Of a DNA stretch of 20,568 nucleotides, positions 6,755 through 14,399 are shown one piece after another. A program made the translations under genes and the position numbers. The stretch lies in NCBI GenBank assembly GCA_964615935.1, contig CAZTTG010000106.1:1-20568 (forward strand). The letters are read 5' to 3'. The stretch comes from CAZTTG01 sp964615935. GTDB taxonomy: Bacteria > Planctomycetota > UBA1135 > GCA-002686595. Numbering within the stretch: position 1 is the stretch's first letter; every line of letters starts with the position of its first letter. The notes under the pieces were generated by a model. The model searched no databases. It saw nothing but the letters and a program-made list of their open reading frames with translations, and was not told the DNA's origin.

Positions 6755-7785
6755 TCCAGGTACTTCTCCACCAGCTCGCCGTGGCGCTGCTGGATCTGCC
6801 GGCCCACCTGGACGAAGTCGACCTCCATCACCTTCAGCTCGGCCGCCGAGCGGACGTAGTCGGGCCGGGGCACGCCGGCGCGCACCGGGATCTGGGCCGA
6901 GCGCGAGCGCGCCATCTCGGCCTCCACCTCGGGCGAGAGGATGTAATCCACCAGCTTCCGGGCCGCCTCGGGGTGGGGGGCGTCGTTCAGGACGGCCACG
7001 GTGTTGGGGATGATCATGGTCCCCAGGGCGTCCTCGCCCTCCTGGTCGGGGTAGACCACCGCCACCGGGCGGCCCTCCTCGCGGGCCACGTTGAAGTCGT
7101 CGGTGTCGGTCCAGCCGAAGTGGAGCTCGCCGCTGCTGACCAGCTTCATCAGGTGCGCGTTGCCCTTGGTCAGGTGGACGCCCCCGGCCAGGGTCTGGTC
7201 GACGTACTTCAGGGTCGCCTCCTCGCCGAGGACGCCATAGAGGGCGGTGAAGTGCGTCAGCGTGGTCCCCGTCAGGGGCTTGGCCATGCCCACCTTGCCG
7301 GCCCACTCGGGATCGACCAGGTCCCACATGCCGTGGACGACCGAGGGGTCGGGGACCAGGTCGGTGTTCACGATGAAGACCCGCGCCCGGGCGGCGAAGC
7401 CGGTCCAGCGGTGCTGGGGGTCGCGCAGGATGGCCGGGATGTCGGCGGCGCTGGGGGAGTCGTAGCTGGCCAGCAGGCCCTCCTCCGCCATGGCCACGGT
7501 GTGGGCCGGCTCGTTGTTCCAGAACACGTCGCAACGGGGCCGCCTCTTCTCCTCGCGGATGCGGTTCACCAGGCCCACGGTCTTGTGGGCCTCGATGTCG
7601 TACTCGGCCCGCACTCGCAGGCCGCTCTGCTCCTCGAAGCGCTTGACCAGGGGCTCGGCGTGGACCTTGTCGTGGGCGCAGTACAGCACCACGTCGGGCT
7701 CCGGCGCGCAGGCCGTCAGGGCCAGGGCGGCGGCGAGGAGGGAGAGGGCGCGGCCTGCGCCGCGCGCGCGAAGGGTTCGCTTCAT
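6751..7785 (-). CDS. Lipoprotein extracellular substrate-binding protein of an Fe(III)/small-ligand ABC importer
   Basis: This 344-residue protein has a basic N-terminus, a hydrophobic stretch and the lipobox LTAC, with Cys26 as the lipidated residue. The mature part starts with VVLYCAHDKVHAEPLVKRF, typical of the FbpA-like family of periplasmic binding proteins. Other family-like stretches are GMWDLVDPEWAGKVGMAKP, GWTDTDDFNVAREEG and MIIPNTVAVLNDAPHPEAA. No adjacent tyrosine pair, the classical Fe(III) ligand of FbpA, occurs anywhere in the protein, so iron is not assured. The ATG at 7785 is preceded by GGAG about 8 nt upstream. It is the first gene of the five-gene operon and is transcribed divergently from the aminotransferase. 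No Fur-like palindrome was seen upstream. Confidence 0.86.
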   Translation of the reverse strand: MKRTLRARGAGRALSLLAAALALTACAPEPDVVLYCAHDKVHAEPLVKRFEEQSGLRVRAEYDIEAHKTVGLVNRIREEKRRPRCDVFWNNEPAHTVAMAEEGLLASYDSPSAADIPAILRDPQHRWTGFAARARVFIVNTDLVPDPSVVHGMWDLVDPEWAGKVGMAKPLTGTTLTHFTALYGVLGEEATLKYVDQTLAGGVHLTKGNAHLMKLVSSGELHFGWTDTDDFNVAREEGRPVAVVYPDQEGEDALGTMIIPNTVAVLNDAPHPEAARKLVDYILSPEVEAEMARSRSAQIPVRAGVPRPDYVRSAAELKVMEVDFVQVGRQIQQRHGELVEKYLD

Positions 7786-7834
7786 GTTGGGCACTCCGCT
7801 GGGATCACCGGTGGTTGCGTGGCCGGAAACGCGG

Positions 7835-7863
7835 ACCATACCTGTAGCAGCTCCGAGCGTCCC
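7835..7863 (-). promoter_or_regulatory. Candidate promoter for the ABC/cytochrome operon
   Basis: On the minus strand, GGGACG (7863-7858) is followed after 17 nt by TATGGT (7840-7835). The -10 element is good (four of six consensus bases) and the -35 element is weak. The predicted start lies about 40-45 nt before the ATG of the binding-protein gene. It sits back-to-back with the plus-strand candidate promoter at 7904-7932, within the 201-nt divergent intergenic region. Confidence 0.35.
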
Positions 7864-7903
7864 GGCCACAGCCCTTTTCCGCCTTCCCGGGGCCCCGCGC
7901 GGC

Positions 7904-7932
7904 TTGCCGGGCCCCGACCGGCCCCGTACGCT
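7904..7932 (+). promoter_or_regulatory. Candidate promoter for the aminotransferase gene
   Basis: TTGCCG (7904-7909), a 17-nt spacer and TACGCT (7927-7932) resemble a sigma-70 promoter. It would begin transcription around 7939, about 47 nt before the GTG start codon. Confidence 0.4.
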
Positions 7933-7986
7933 GTGGGGCCCGTCCATCCAACCCCAATCCGTCCACCCGGGAACCGGAGGTCCGCC

Positions 7987-9162
7987 GTGAAACTGGCCAG
8001 CCGCATGTCCCAGCTCGGGACCGAGACCGCCTTCGAAGTCCTGGCCCGCGCCAAGGCGCTGCAAGCCCAGGGCCAGAGCATCGTCAACCTGGGCATCGGT
8101 GCGCCCGATTTCCGCACCCCCGACAACGTGGTCGAGGCCGGCTGCAAGGCCCTGCGGGACGGGGCCCACTTCTACACCCCCGCCAAGGGGATCCCCGAGC
8201 TGCGCCAGGCCGTGGCGGCCGACGTGCTCCGGTATCGGGGGGTGGAGATCGACCCCGAGAGGGTCATGGTGGTGCCCGGCGGCAAGCCCACCATGTTCTT
8301 CGCCATCATGATGTACGGCGAGGAGGGGACCGAGATCCTCTACCCCAACCCGGGCTTCCCGATCTACGAGTCGATGATCGCCTTCTCCGGGGCCACCCCG
8401 GTGCCCATCGAGCTGCGCGAGGAGTCGGGCTTCTCCTTCAGCGCCGAGAAGGTGCTGTCGCAGATCACGCCGCGCACCCGGCTCCTGATCGTCAACACGC
8501 CGGCCAACCCCACCGGCGGGGTGGTGCCGCGCTCGGAGCTGGACATCCTGGTGGCGGGCCTCGAGCAGCACCCCCACGTGACGGTGCTCTCCGACGAGAT
8601 CTACTCGCGCATCCTCTACGACGGCCTGGAGCACGCCAGCCTCCTGCAGTACGAGTCCATCCGCGACCGCCTGATCCTGCTGGACGGCTGGTCCAAGACC
8701 TGGTCCATGACCGGCTGGCGGCTGGGCTACGGCTACTGGCCCGAGAACCGGATCAAGGAGGCCGAGCGGCTGCAGATCAACGCCAACTCCTGCCCCTCGG
8801 CGCCGGTGCAGTGGGCGGGCATCGAGGCCATGAACGGCCCCCAGGACGCGGTGGACCGCATGTGCGCCGCCTTCGACGAGCGGCGCAAGGTCATCGTCGC
8901 GGGGCTGAACGACATCCCCGGCGTCACCTGCGTGATGCCCAAGGGCGCCTTCTACGCCTTCCCCAACATCACCGGGACCGGGCTGGGCTCCAAGGAGCTG
9001 GAGACGCGCCTGCTCGAGAAGGCCGGCGTGGCCGTACTCTCGGGAACCAGCTTCGGCAAGCTGGGCGAGGGCTACCTGCGCTTCAGCTACTCGGCCAGCA
9101 CCGAGGACATCCAGGAGGCGCTGAAGCGCACCCGCGACCTGCTCGCCGCGGTGACCTCCTGA
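7987..9162 (+). CDS. PLP-dependent class I/II aminotransferase (aspartate aminotransferase-like)
   Basis: This 391-residue fold-type I aminotransferase has a typical length. Visible motifs are VNLGIGAPDF near the N-terminus, NTPANPTGG (the NPTG substrate/cofactor loop), LSDEIYSRILYDG with the Asp that contacts the pyridine nitrogen, and SKTWSMTGWRLGY, which contains the PLP-binding lysine and the conserved arginine. The C-terminal part ends with YLRFSYSAS, holding the carboxylate-binding Arg region. It should transfer amino groups between an amino acid and a 2-oxo acid in the cytoplasm. Aspartate, alanine and aromatic specificities cannot be told apart by eye. The start is GTG at 7987, six nt after GGAGG (7976-7980). 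It appears monocistronic or loosely linked to the phosphomannomutase 123 nt downstream. Confidence 0.88.
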   Translation: MKLASRMSQLGTETAFEVLARAKALQAQGQSIVNLGIGAPDFRTPDNVVEAGCKALRDGAHFYTPAKGIPELRQAVAADVLRYRGVEIDPERVMVVPGGKPTMFFAIMMYGEEGTEILYPNPGFPIYESMIAFSGATPVPIELREESGFSFSAEKVLSQITPRTRLLIVNTPANPTGGVVPRSELDILVAGLEQHPHVTVLSDEIYSRILYDGLEHASLLQYESIRDRLILLDGWSKTWSMTGWRLGYGYWPENRIKEAERLQINANSCPSAPVQWAGIEAMNGPQDAVDRMCAAFDERRKVIVAGLNDIPGVTCVMPKGAFYAFPNITGTGLGSKELETRLLEKAGVAVLSGTSFGKLGEGYLRFSYSASTEDIQEALKRTRDLLAAVTS

Positions 9163-9216
9163 GGCGCCGCCGCGCTTCAGCGTCCCCGGGAAGAGGACGA
9201 TACCCGTAACCAGACC

Positions 9217-9240
9217 CCCGCCCGCGACGCGCGGGGCGGG
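9217..9240. terminator. GC-rich hairpin between the aminotransferase and phosphomannomutase genes
   Basis: The left arm 9217-9226 pairs with 9230-9240 across a three-base loop, with one bulged G. This gives about ten mostly G:C pairs. No T-run follows, so it is not a canonical intrinsic terminator. It may attenuate read-through or protect the upstream mRNA end. It lies 46 nt before the next ATG. Confidence 0.3.
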
Positions 9241-9285
9241 ATCCGTCGGCACCCCCCCTGCCAACCGACCTGCGAAGGGCAATCC

Positions 9286-10650
9286 ATGGGCATCTTCAAG
9301 GCCTACGACATTCGCGGCCTCTACCCCACCGAGCTCGACGCCCCCCTGGCACGGCGCATCGGCAACGCTCTGGCGCGCCTTCTGGAGGCGAAGAAGCTGG
9401 TCGTGGGTCAGGACATGCGCGTCCACTCGCCGGAGCTGGCCGACGCGGTCTGCGAGGGGATCCGCGACGCCGGTTGCGACGCCCTGCGCATCGGCCTGGC
9501 CTCCACCCCCATGACCTACTACGCCATCGGCTCGCTGGACTGCGACGGGGGCCTGGTGGTGACCGCCAGCCACAACCCGGGCGAGTACAACGGCATGAAG
9601 CTGTGCCGCCGCGGCGCGGTGCCCATCTCGGGCGACACCGGGATCGCCGACCTGGAGCGCATGTGCGCCGAGCCCCCGACGGCCCCGGTCGAGCGACGCG
9701 GCGAGGTGGAGGAGCTCGACCTGATGGGCCCCTACGCCCAGCACGTCGCCGGCTTCGCCGCGCTGGAGGGTTCGGTGGAGGTGGCCATCGACGCCGCCAA
9801 CGGGATGGCCGGCCACACGCTCCCCGCGATCCTCGAGCGGGTGCCGCAGATCCGGGCCCACACCCTGTACATGGAGCCCGACGGCAGCTTCCCCAACCAC
9901 GAGGCCAACCCCCTCAAGGAGGAGAACCTGGACCCGGTGCGCGAGCTGGTGCTCAGCACCGGCGCGCGGGTGGGCGTGGGCTTCGACGGCGACGCCGACC
10001 GCTGCTGCTTCGTGGACGAGAAGGGCCAGACCGTGTCGGCCGACCTGATGACGGCGCTCCTGGCGCGCGAGTTCCTGAGCCGCCACCCGGGCTCGCCCAT
10101 CGTCTACGACCTGCGCAGCTCGTGGGTGGTCAAGGAGGAGGTCGCCAGGGCCGGCGGCGAGCCGGTGCGCGACCGGGTGGGCCACTCGTTCATCAAGAAG
10201 ACCATGCGCGAGCGCGGGGCGGTCTTCGGCGGCGAGCTCTCGGGTCACTTCTACTTCCGCGACAACTACACCTGCGACTCGGGCGTGATCGCCATGCTCT
10301 CGGCGCTCAACGTGCTCGACCGCGGCGGCTCCCGGCCCATCAGCGAGCAGGTGGCCGACCTGCGCCGCTACCACAGCACCGGCGAGATCAACTTCCGCTA
10401 CGCCGACAAGCAGGCCATGCTGGACATGATCGGCTCCCTGAAGGCGCGCTACTCGGAGGGCCGGCAGGACGAGCTGGACGGGATCACCGTCGAGTTCGGC
10501 GAGCTGGGAGAGACCGACTGGTGGTGGTTCAACGTGCGCATGTCGAACACCGAGCCCCTGCTGCGCCTCAACCTGGAGGCCTCCCGCGAGGGGGACCGCG
10601 ACGCGCGCCGCGACGAGCTGATCGGGCACATGGGGGAGCCGGTCGGCTGA
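9286..10650 (+). CDS. Phosphomannomutase/phosphoglucomutase (alpha-D-phosphohexomutase family)
   Basis: This 454-residue protein has the usual length for bacterial ManB/AlgC-type enzymes, with all four signature sites. The catalytic phosphoserine loop is TASHNPGEYNGMK (Ser95), the metal loop DGDADR (234-239), the sugar-specificity loop GGELSGH (315-321) and the phosphate-binding loop SNTEPLLR (from 420). The N-terminal FKAYDIRG is also typical. It interconverts hexose 6- and 1-phosphates in the cytoplasm, feeding GDP-mannose, or nucleotide sugars derived from glucose-1-phosphate, into surface polysaccharides. That fits the exporter cluster downstream. GAAGGG (9274-9279) lies 6 nt before the ATG. 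Mannose versus glucose preference cannot be decided from the sequence. Confidence 0.95.
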   Translation: MGIFKAYDIRGLYPTELDAPLARRIGNALARLLEAKKLVVGQDMRVHSPELADAVCEGIRDAGCDALRIGLASTPMTYYAIGSLDCDGGLVVTASHNPGEYNGMKLCRRGAVPISGDTGIADLERMCAEPPTAPVERRGEVEELDLMGPYAQHVAGFAALEGSVEVAIDAANGMAGHTLPAILERVPQIRAHTLYMEPDGSFPNHEANPLKEENLDPVRELVLSTGARVGVGFDGDADRCCFVDEKGQTVSADLMTALLAREFLSRHPGSPIVYDLRSSWVVKEEVARAGGEPVRDRVGHSFIKKTMRERGAVFGGELSGHFYFRDNYTCDSGVIAMLSALNVLDRGGSRPISEQVADLRRYHSTGEINFRYADKQAMLDMIGSLKARYSEGRQDELDGITVEFGELGETDWWWFNVRMSNTEPLLRLNLEASREGDRDARRDELIGHMGEPVG

Positions 10651-10684
10651 GCGGCCGGTCGAGCTTCGGATCCCGCCCCCGGCC

Positions 10685-10714
10685 TTGACTCGCGCCGTGC
10701 GGAGCGGCGAACTT
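10685..10714 (+). promoter_or_regulatory. Candidate promoter for the HEAT/SAM hydrolase/polysaccharide-export cluster
   Basis: TTGACT (10685-10690) is the best -35 match in the window. GAACTT (10709-10714) follows after 18 nt and is a weak -10. The expected transcript start near 10721 is just upstream of the GTG/ATG start chosen for the HEAT-repeat gene, which argues against the longer in-frame start inside this element. Confidence 0.4.
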
Positions 10715-10765
10715 GGGTCGCGGTCGGCGCCTGACGATAGGAAGGACCGGCCTCACAGCGTGCCC

Positions 10766-12628
10766 ATGCGTCTTCCTAGCCCCGCCCTGCCGATCGCCCT
10801 CCTCGCCCTGGGGCTCCAGGCCCAGGAGCCCGCCGGCCGGCCGACCCCCGCCGGGGCCCCCCTGCGGCCCCTGGCCCTCCCCGATCAGCTCGGCGACCTG
10901 GCCGAGCTGCGCGCTCGGGATCGACTCCTCGAATTCCCGCCGAGCGCCGGCGAGCGCGCCCTGGCGGACCTGGCCCGTCCCGAGCTGAGCTCGGAGGACC
11001 GGGCCACCGCCCTCCTGGCCCTGGGTTGCTCGCGACTGCCGAGCGGTCGCGGCATGCTGGAGTCCTGGGCAGCGGAGGGCTCGGTCGCCGAGCGGCGGGC
11101 CGCGGTGCTGGGGCTGGGCGAGATGGGGAGCGGGGGCACCGTCCTCCTCGAGGGCGTGCTCGGGGGGAGCGAGCCCGAGCTCTTCGCCCCGGCCCTCCTG
11201 GCCCTCCTCCGGGGGGGGGCGAGCGCGGGCCGCCAGACGGTGGAGCGCCTGGCCGCGACGGGCGGCGAGGACCTGGCGCCGATCGCCGCTGAACTCCTCC
11301 TGGCCGAGCTCGACCCCGAGGCCACCCCGCCGGTGGGCATCCTGCGCACCCTGCTGGATCTGCGCTGGCGGGCCGCGCGCCGCTACGGCCTGGTCGACGG
11401 CCAGGGCTGGCAGGCGGCGCTGCTCGGCGATCTGTGCGCCGACTCCGACTTCCTCGACGCGGTCGTGCTGCGGCACGCCGCCACCCTGCCCCGGCCGGGA
11501 GTCCGCGACCACTTCCAGGAGCTCCTCCTGGGAGGAGCCGGGCTCGAGCGGATCCGCGGGGCGGTGGCCGCCATGCCGGTCGAGACGGCCCAGCTCATCC
11601 GGCTGGGGCTGTGGACGCCGACCGACGGCACCGCCGAGTGGGCCGCCCTGCTGGAGGGGATCGAGCGCGCGCGGGTGGAGCGGCCCTTCGCGGATGTGCT
11701 GCGGGTGGCGCGGCTCCTGCCCGGCCACGGCACCCACGCCGCCAGCCTGCTGGTTCGCACCGGCGACCGCGCCGGCCTGCCGCTGCTCGAGCTGGACCTG
11801 GAGGCCGAGGACCCCGCGGTGCGGGCCGGCGTGGTCGAGGCCCTGGCCTCGTCCAAGGTCGAGAAGTACGTCCTCGACCTGGAGCGGCTCCGGGAGGATC
11901 CCTCGGCCCGGGTGCGGGCCGCCGCCCTGGTGGGCCAGGTGCGGCTGGGCTACGAGGTCGCCTCCCGGGGGCTGGAGGAGGAGCTCGACGACGCCGAGCA
12001 CCCCGATCGCGACGAGCTGATCGACGCCCTGTGCCGGTCGGTGCGCGACCAGCGGGTCCTACCCATCGCGCTGGATCGATTCGGAGAGCTCACCGGCGAC
12101 CGGCGGCTCCGGATGGCCATCGCCCTGACCGCCGCCGGGAAGCTGGGAGAGGTCCGCGACGTCGTGCGCGAGGCCCTCGCCGGCGAGGGGGGCACCGCCC
12201 ATCCGCACGCGATCGAGATGGTCCGGGGGCTGTCGCGGAACGCGGGCCCCGAGGACGTGGCCGCCCTGCGGGGGGTCTTCCCGGTGCCGGGCGAGCTGGA
12301 GCTCAACGTGGAGCTGGGGCTGGCGCTGCTGCACAACGGCGACCCGATCATGCTCCAGCCCGTCCGGGAGGCCCTGTGGAAGGGAACCTGGAACCGCAGC
12401 ATCCTGGCCGCGGCGGTCCTGATCGACCTGGCCGGGATGGAGACCCTGCGCTCCGAGGCCCGCCGGCCGCCGGGGACCGTCTCCCTGCGCGATCTGCGCC
12501 GGATCGGCTTCGCCCTGGGCGAGTGGGGCGGCCTCCCGGAGGTCGAGCGCCTGGCCCGCCGTTCCTCCAGCCGGGACCCGGTGCTGCAGGGCGCCCTCCT
12601 CGGGGCCCTGGCGGCGCGCACCCAATAA
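10766..12628 (+). CDS. Exported HEAT-repeat protein
   Basis: From the ATG at 10766 this is a 620-residue protein with a Sec-type signal peptide (MRLPSPALPIALLALGLQAQ). A GTG two codons upstream (10760) is equally possible, with AGGAAGGA at 10739-10746. The reading frame is open further upstream, but that part runs through the candidate promoter. The mature protein is alpha-helical with HEAT-like repeats, for example ERRAAVLGLGEMG and VRAGVVEALASSKVEKYV, followed by a segment beginning VRAAALVGQV. No catalytic motif or transmembrane segment beyond the signal is visible. It is probably a periplasmic scaffold or interaction protein. The stop overlaps the next start by one base (TAATG), so it is translationally coupled to the SAM hydrolase. 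A run of nine G (11211-11219) lies inside the gene. Confidence 0.82.
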   Translation: MRLPSPALPIALLALGLQAQEPAGRPTPAGAPLRPLALPDQLGDLAELRARDRLLEFPPSAGERALADLARPELSSEDRATALLALGCSRLPSGRGMLESWAAEGSVAERRAAVLGLGEMGSGGTVLLEGVLGGSEPELFAPALLALLRGGASAGRQTVERLAATGGEDLAPIAAELLLAELDPEATPPVGILRTLLDLRWRAARRYGLVDGQGWQAALLGDLCADSDFLDAVVLRHAATLPRPGVRDHFQELLLGGAGLERIRGAVAAMPVETAQLIRLGLWTPTDGTAEWAALLEGIERARVERPFADVLRVARLLPGHGTHAASLLVRTGDRAGLPLLELDLEAEDPAVRAGVVEALASSKVEKYVLDLERLREDPSARVRAAALVGQVRLGYEVASRGLEEELDDAEHPDRDELIDALCRSVRDQRVLPIALDRFGELTGDRRLRMAIALTAAGKLGEVRDVVREALAGEGGTAHPHAIEMVRGLSRNAGPEDVAALRGVFPVPGELELNVELGLALLHNGDPIMLQPVREALWKGTWNRSILAAAVLIDLAGMETLRSEARRPPGTVSLRDLRRIGFALGEWGGLPEVERLARRSSSRDPVLQGALLGALAARTQ

Positions 12629-13479
12629 TGGGCAGAATGGGGGGCCGCCCCCCCGGGCACGAGACCATGGCCGCCGAGACCCCCGAGATCTGGAAGCCCA
12701 GCGGAGTCGTCACCCTGACCACCGACTTCGGCCTGCAGGATCCCTACGCCGGGATCATGCAGGGGGTGGTGCTCTCCATCGCGCCGAAGGTCCGGGTGGT
12801 GGACCTGACGCACCTGGTCCCGCCGCAGGACGTGGCCGCCGGCGCCTTCTACCTGATGTGCTCCTGGCGCTGGTTCCCGCCCGGCACGGTCCACGCGGCC
12901 GTGGTCGATCCGGGGGTGGGCTCGGCGCGAGGCATCCTGGTGGCGATCGATCGCGGGCACGTCTTCCTGGCGCCGGACAACGGCCTTTTGGGCCCGGTGC
13001 TCTCGCGGGAGGCCGAGATCCGCGTGCTGGACGAGGAGCTCTTCTCGCTCACAGAGCGCAGCGCCACCTTCCACGGCCGCGACGTCTTCGCGCCCGCCGC
13101 GGCGAGAATGGCGGCCGACTTCGATCCGGCCGAGGCCGGAGAGCCCGCCGAGGACTGGCGCCGCGCCGACCTGCCGCAGCCGGTGGTGGGGGAGACCGAG
13201 GTGCGCGGCAGCGTGCTCTTCGCCGATCACTTCGGCAACCTGATCACCAACGTGCGCCCCTCCGACCTCGGCGGGGCCGGGGATGGCTGGCGGGCGAGCA
13301 TCGGGGGCCGCAGCGTCCCCCTGGGCCGCACCTACGCGGAGGTCACGCCGGGCCACGTCCTGGCCCTGGTGGGCTCCTGGGGGTGGTATGAGGTGGCCGT
13401 TCGCGACGGGAGCGCGGCCGAGGTCCTGGGCCTGGGACCGGGGGCGGAGGTCTCCTTCTGCCGGGAGAGGACGCCGTGA
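12628..13479 (+). CDS. S-adenosyl-L-methionine hydrolase, adenosine-forming (DUF62 family)
   Basis: This 283-residue protein matches the SAM hydroxide adenosyltransferase (DUF62) family, relatives of SAM chlorinase/fluorinase. It shows VTLTTDFG (Asp33), then VDPGVGSARG with Asp94 and Arg101 seven residues apart, and TFHGRD with His149. These correspond to the conserved Asp-Arg-His triad that activates water to split SAM into adenosine and methionine. DHFGNLITN in the C-terminal domain is the usual adenosine-site segment. The ATG at 12628 overlaps the upstream stop as TAATG. An internal ATG at 12667 would give the more usual N-terminal length and cannot be excluded. The enzyme is cytosolic, and its physiological role in the family is poorly understood. 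Here it is followed by a polysaccharide exporter and a methyltransferase. Confidence 0.88.
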   Translation: MGRMGGRPPGHETMAAETPEIWKPSGVVTLTTDFGLQDPYAGIMQGVVLSIAPKVRVVDLTHLVPPQDVAAGAFYLMCSWRWFPPGTVHAAVVDPGVGSARGILVAIDRGHVFLAPDNGLLGPVLSREAEIRVLDEELFSLTERSATFHGRDVFAPAAARMAADFDPAEAGEPAEDWRRADLPQPVVGETEVRGSVLFADHFGNLITNVRPSDLGGAGDGWRASIGGRSVPLGRTYAEVTPGHVLALVGSWGWYEVAVRDGSAAEVLGLGPGAEVSFCRERTP

Positions 13480-13511
13480 TGCGCGCGCGAGTCGGGAAGG
13501 AGGGCCGCTAG
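13479..13511 (+). other. Possible 10-codon leader ORF between the SAM hydrolase and Wzm genes
   Basis: An ATG overlaps the SAM hydrolase stop (TGATG at 13477-13481) and reads MRARVGKEGR to a TAG at 13509-13511. This stop touches the GAGG that precedes the Wzm TTG start by 8 nt. It could relay ribosomes from the hydrolase gene to the permease gene by re-initiation, or be chance. There is no evidence that the peptide itself is functional. Confidence 0.2.
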
Positions 13512-13522
13512 AGGCGGCGGGC

Positions 13523-14398
13523 TTGTTCGAGCTCCTGCGATCCCTGAGGCGCAACCAGCGCCTGCTCAAGGACTTCGTGAAGCGCGACCTCAAGGCGCGC
13601 TACGTGGGCTCGAGCATGGGCTTCTTCTGGTCGGTGATCTTCCCGATCATCAACCTGTTCGTGTACATGTTCGTGTTCCGGCTCATCTTGAAGATGCGCT
13701 GGGCTGACAACCAGGGTCCGGGCGACGTGCTGATGATCATCTTCACCGGCGTCCTCGTCTGGTCCGCCTTTGCGGAGACCGTATCGCGCAGCACCAACAC
13801 CCTGGTGGACAATGCGAACCTGATCCAGAAGGTGGTCTTCCCCGCGGAGGTGCTCCCCGTCTATCTGGCCATCTCCTCGTTGATCAACATGTCCATCGGC
13901 CTGCCCATCCTGGTCGGGGGCGTGGTCTGGTTCGGCTATGTGTCGCCCGTGGACCCCCCTGCCATGCTGTACACGGTGCAGCAGGCCGGCTTGGTCGATC
14001 CACCCTACAGGCCACTCGCGCTGGGAAGCCCGCTGATTCTGCTGCCGGTGCTCTTCCTGCTGCAGAGTGTGTTCACGGTCGGTCTGGGCTACGTCCTTTC
14101 CGCCCTCAACATGCTGGTTCGCGACACCTTCCACCTGGTCGGCGTGTTCATCACGGTCTGGATGTTCTCCACGCCGATCTTCTATCCCGCGCAAATGGTG
14201 CACAACGCGGGCTACACCTGGGTGCTCGAGATCAACCCCATGTTCTGGCTCATCGAGGCCTACCGCGAGGTCATGATCTACGCGGCCTGGCCCGACTGGT
14301 CGGAGCTCCTGCGCTTCGCCGCCGTGGCCGGTGTGGTGTTCTTCCTCGGCTCCCGCTTCTTCATGTCCCAGAAGAAGCGCTTCCCGGATCTGCTCTGA
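13523..14398 (+). CDS. wzm: ABC-2 type polysaccharide export permease (Wzm-like)
   Basis: This 291-residue inner-membrane protein begins FELLRSLRRNQRLLKDFVKR and continues DLKARYVGSSMGFFWSVIFP. That basic N-terminal amphipathic segment is typical of the Wzm/KpsM/TagG branch of ABC-2 transporters. About six hydrophobic segments follow, with the conserved NPMFWLIEAYREVM near the C-terminus. Together with the Wzt-like ATPase it should flip a finished lipid-linked polysaccharide across the inner membrane. The start is taken as TTG at 13523, because no ATG or GTG occurs in frame downstream of the hydrolase stop and GAGG lies 8 nt upstream. The next in-frame ATG upstream would overlap the hydrolase gene by about 90 nt. 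A long loop, YVSPVDPPAMLYTVQQAGLV, in the middle of the protein is somewhat extended for the family. Confidence 0.88.
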   Translation: MFELLRSLRRNQRLLKDFVKRDLKARYVGSSMGFFWSVIFPIINLFVYMFVFRLILKMRWADNQGPGDVLMIIFTGVLVWSAFAETVSRSTNTLVDNANLIQKVVFPAEVLPVYLAISSLINMSIGLPILVGGVVWFGYVSPVDPPAMLYTVQQAGLVDPPYRPLALGSPLILLPVLFLLQSVFTVGLGYVLSALNMLVRDTFHLVGVFITVWMFSTPIFYPAQMVHNAGYTWVLEINPMFWLIEAYREVMIYAAWPDWSELLRFAAVAGVVFFLGSRFFMSQKKRFPDLL

Positions 14399-14399
14399 C

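Noticed and set aside
5300..6859. Plus-strand open frame opposite the permease gene
   Set aside because: The translation is rich in Q, G, R and A with no recognisable motif. The opposite strand encodes a clear permease with two EAA loops.
7786..7986. Fur box or other metal-responsive operator in the divergent intergenic region
   Set aside because: Looked for because of the FbpABC-like operon. No AT-rich palindrome resembling a Fur, MntR or Zur site is visible.
6751..10629. Very long minus-strand open frame opposite the aminotransferase and phosphomannomutase genes
   Set aside because: Only the part from 7785 down to 6751 has family motifs (the binding protein). The remainder is low-complexity sequence rich in H, V, G and Q, opposite two well-recognised genes, as expected from third-position GC bias.
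11211..11219. Run of nine G inside the exported HEAT gene as a phase-variation switch
   Set aside because: Homopolymers of 7-9 G or C also occur elsewhere (for example eight G at 19496-19503) and are expected at this GC content. There is no independent sign of slippage.
12628..13479. SAM-dependent chlorinase or fluorinase
   Set aside because: The Asp-Arg-His arrangement (94, 101, 149) is that of the water-using hydrolases. No halogenase-specific insertion or halometabolite genes are seen.
10568..13593. Long minus-strand frames opposite the HEAT and SAM hydrolase genes
   Set aside because: No motifs and biased composition. The plus-strand frames contain the SAM hydrolase triad and HEAT patterns.
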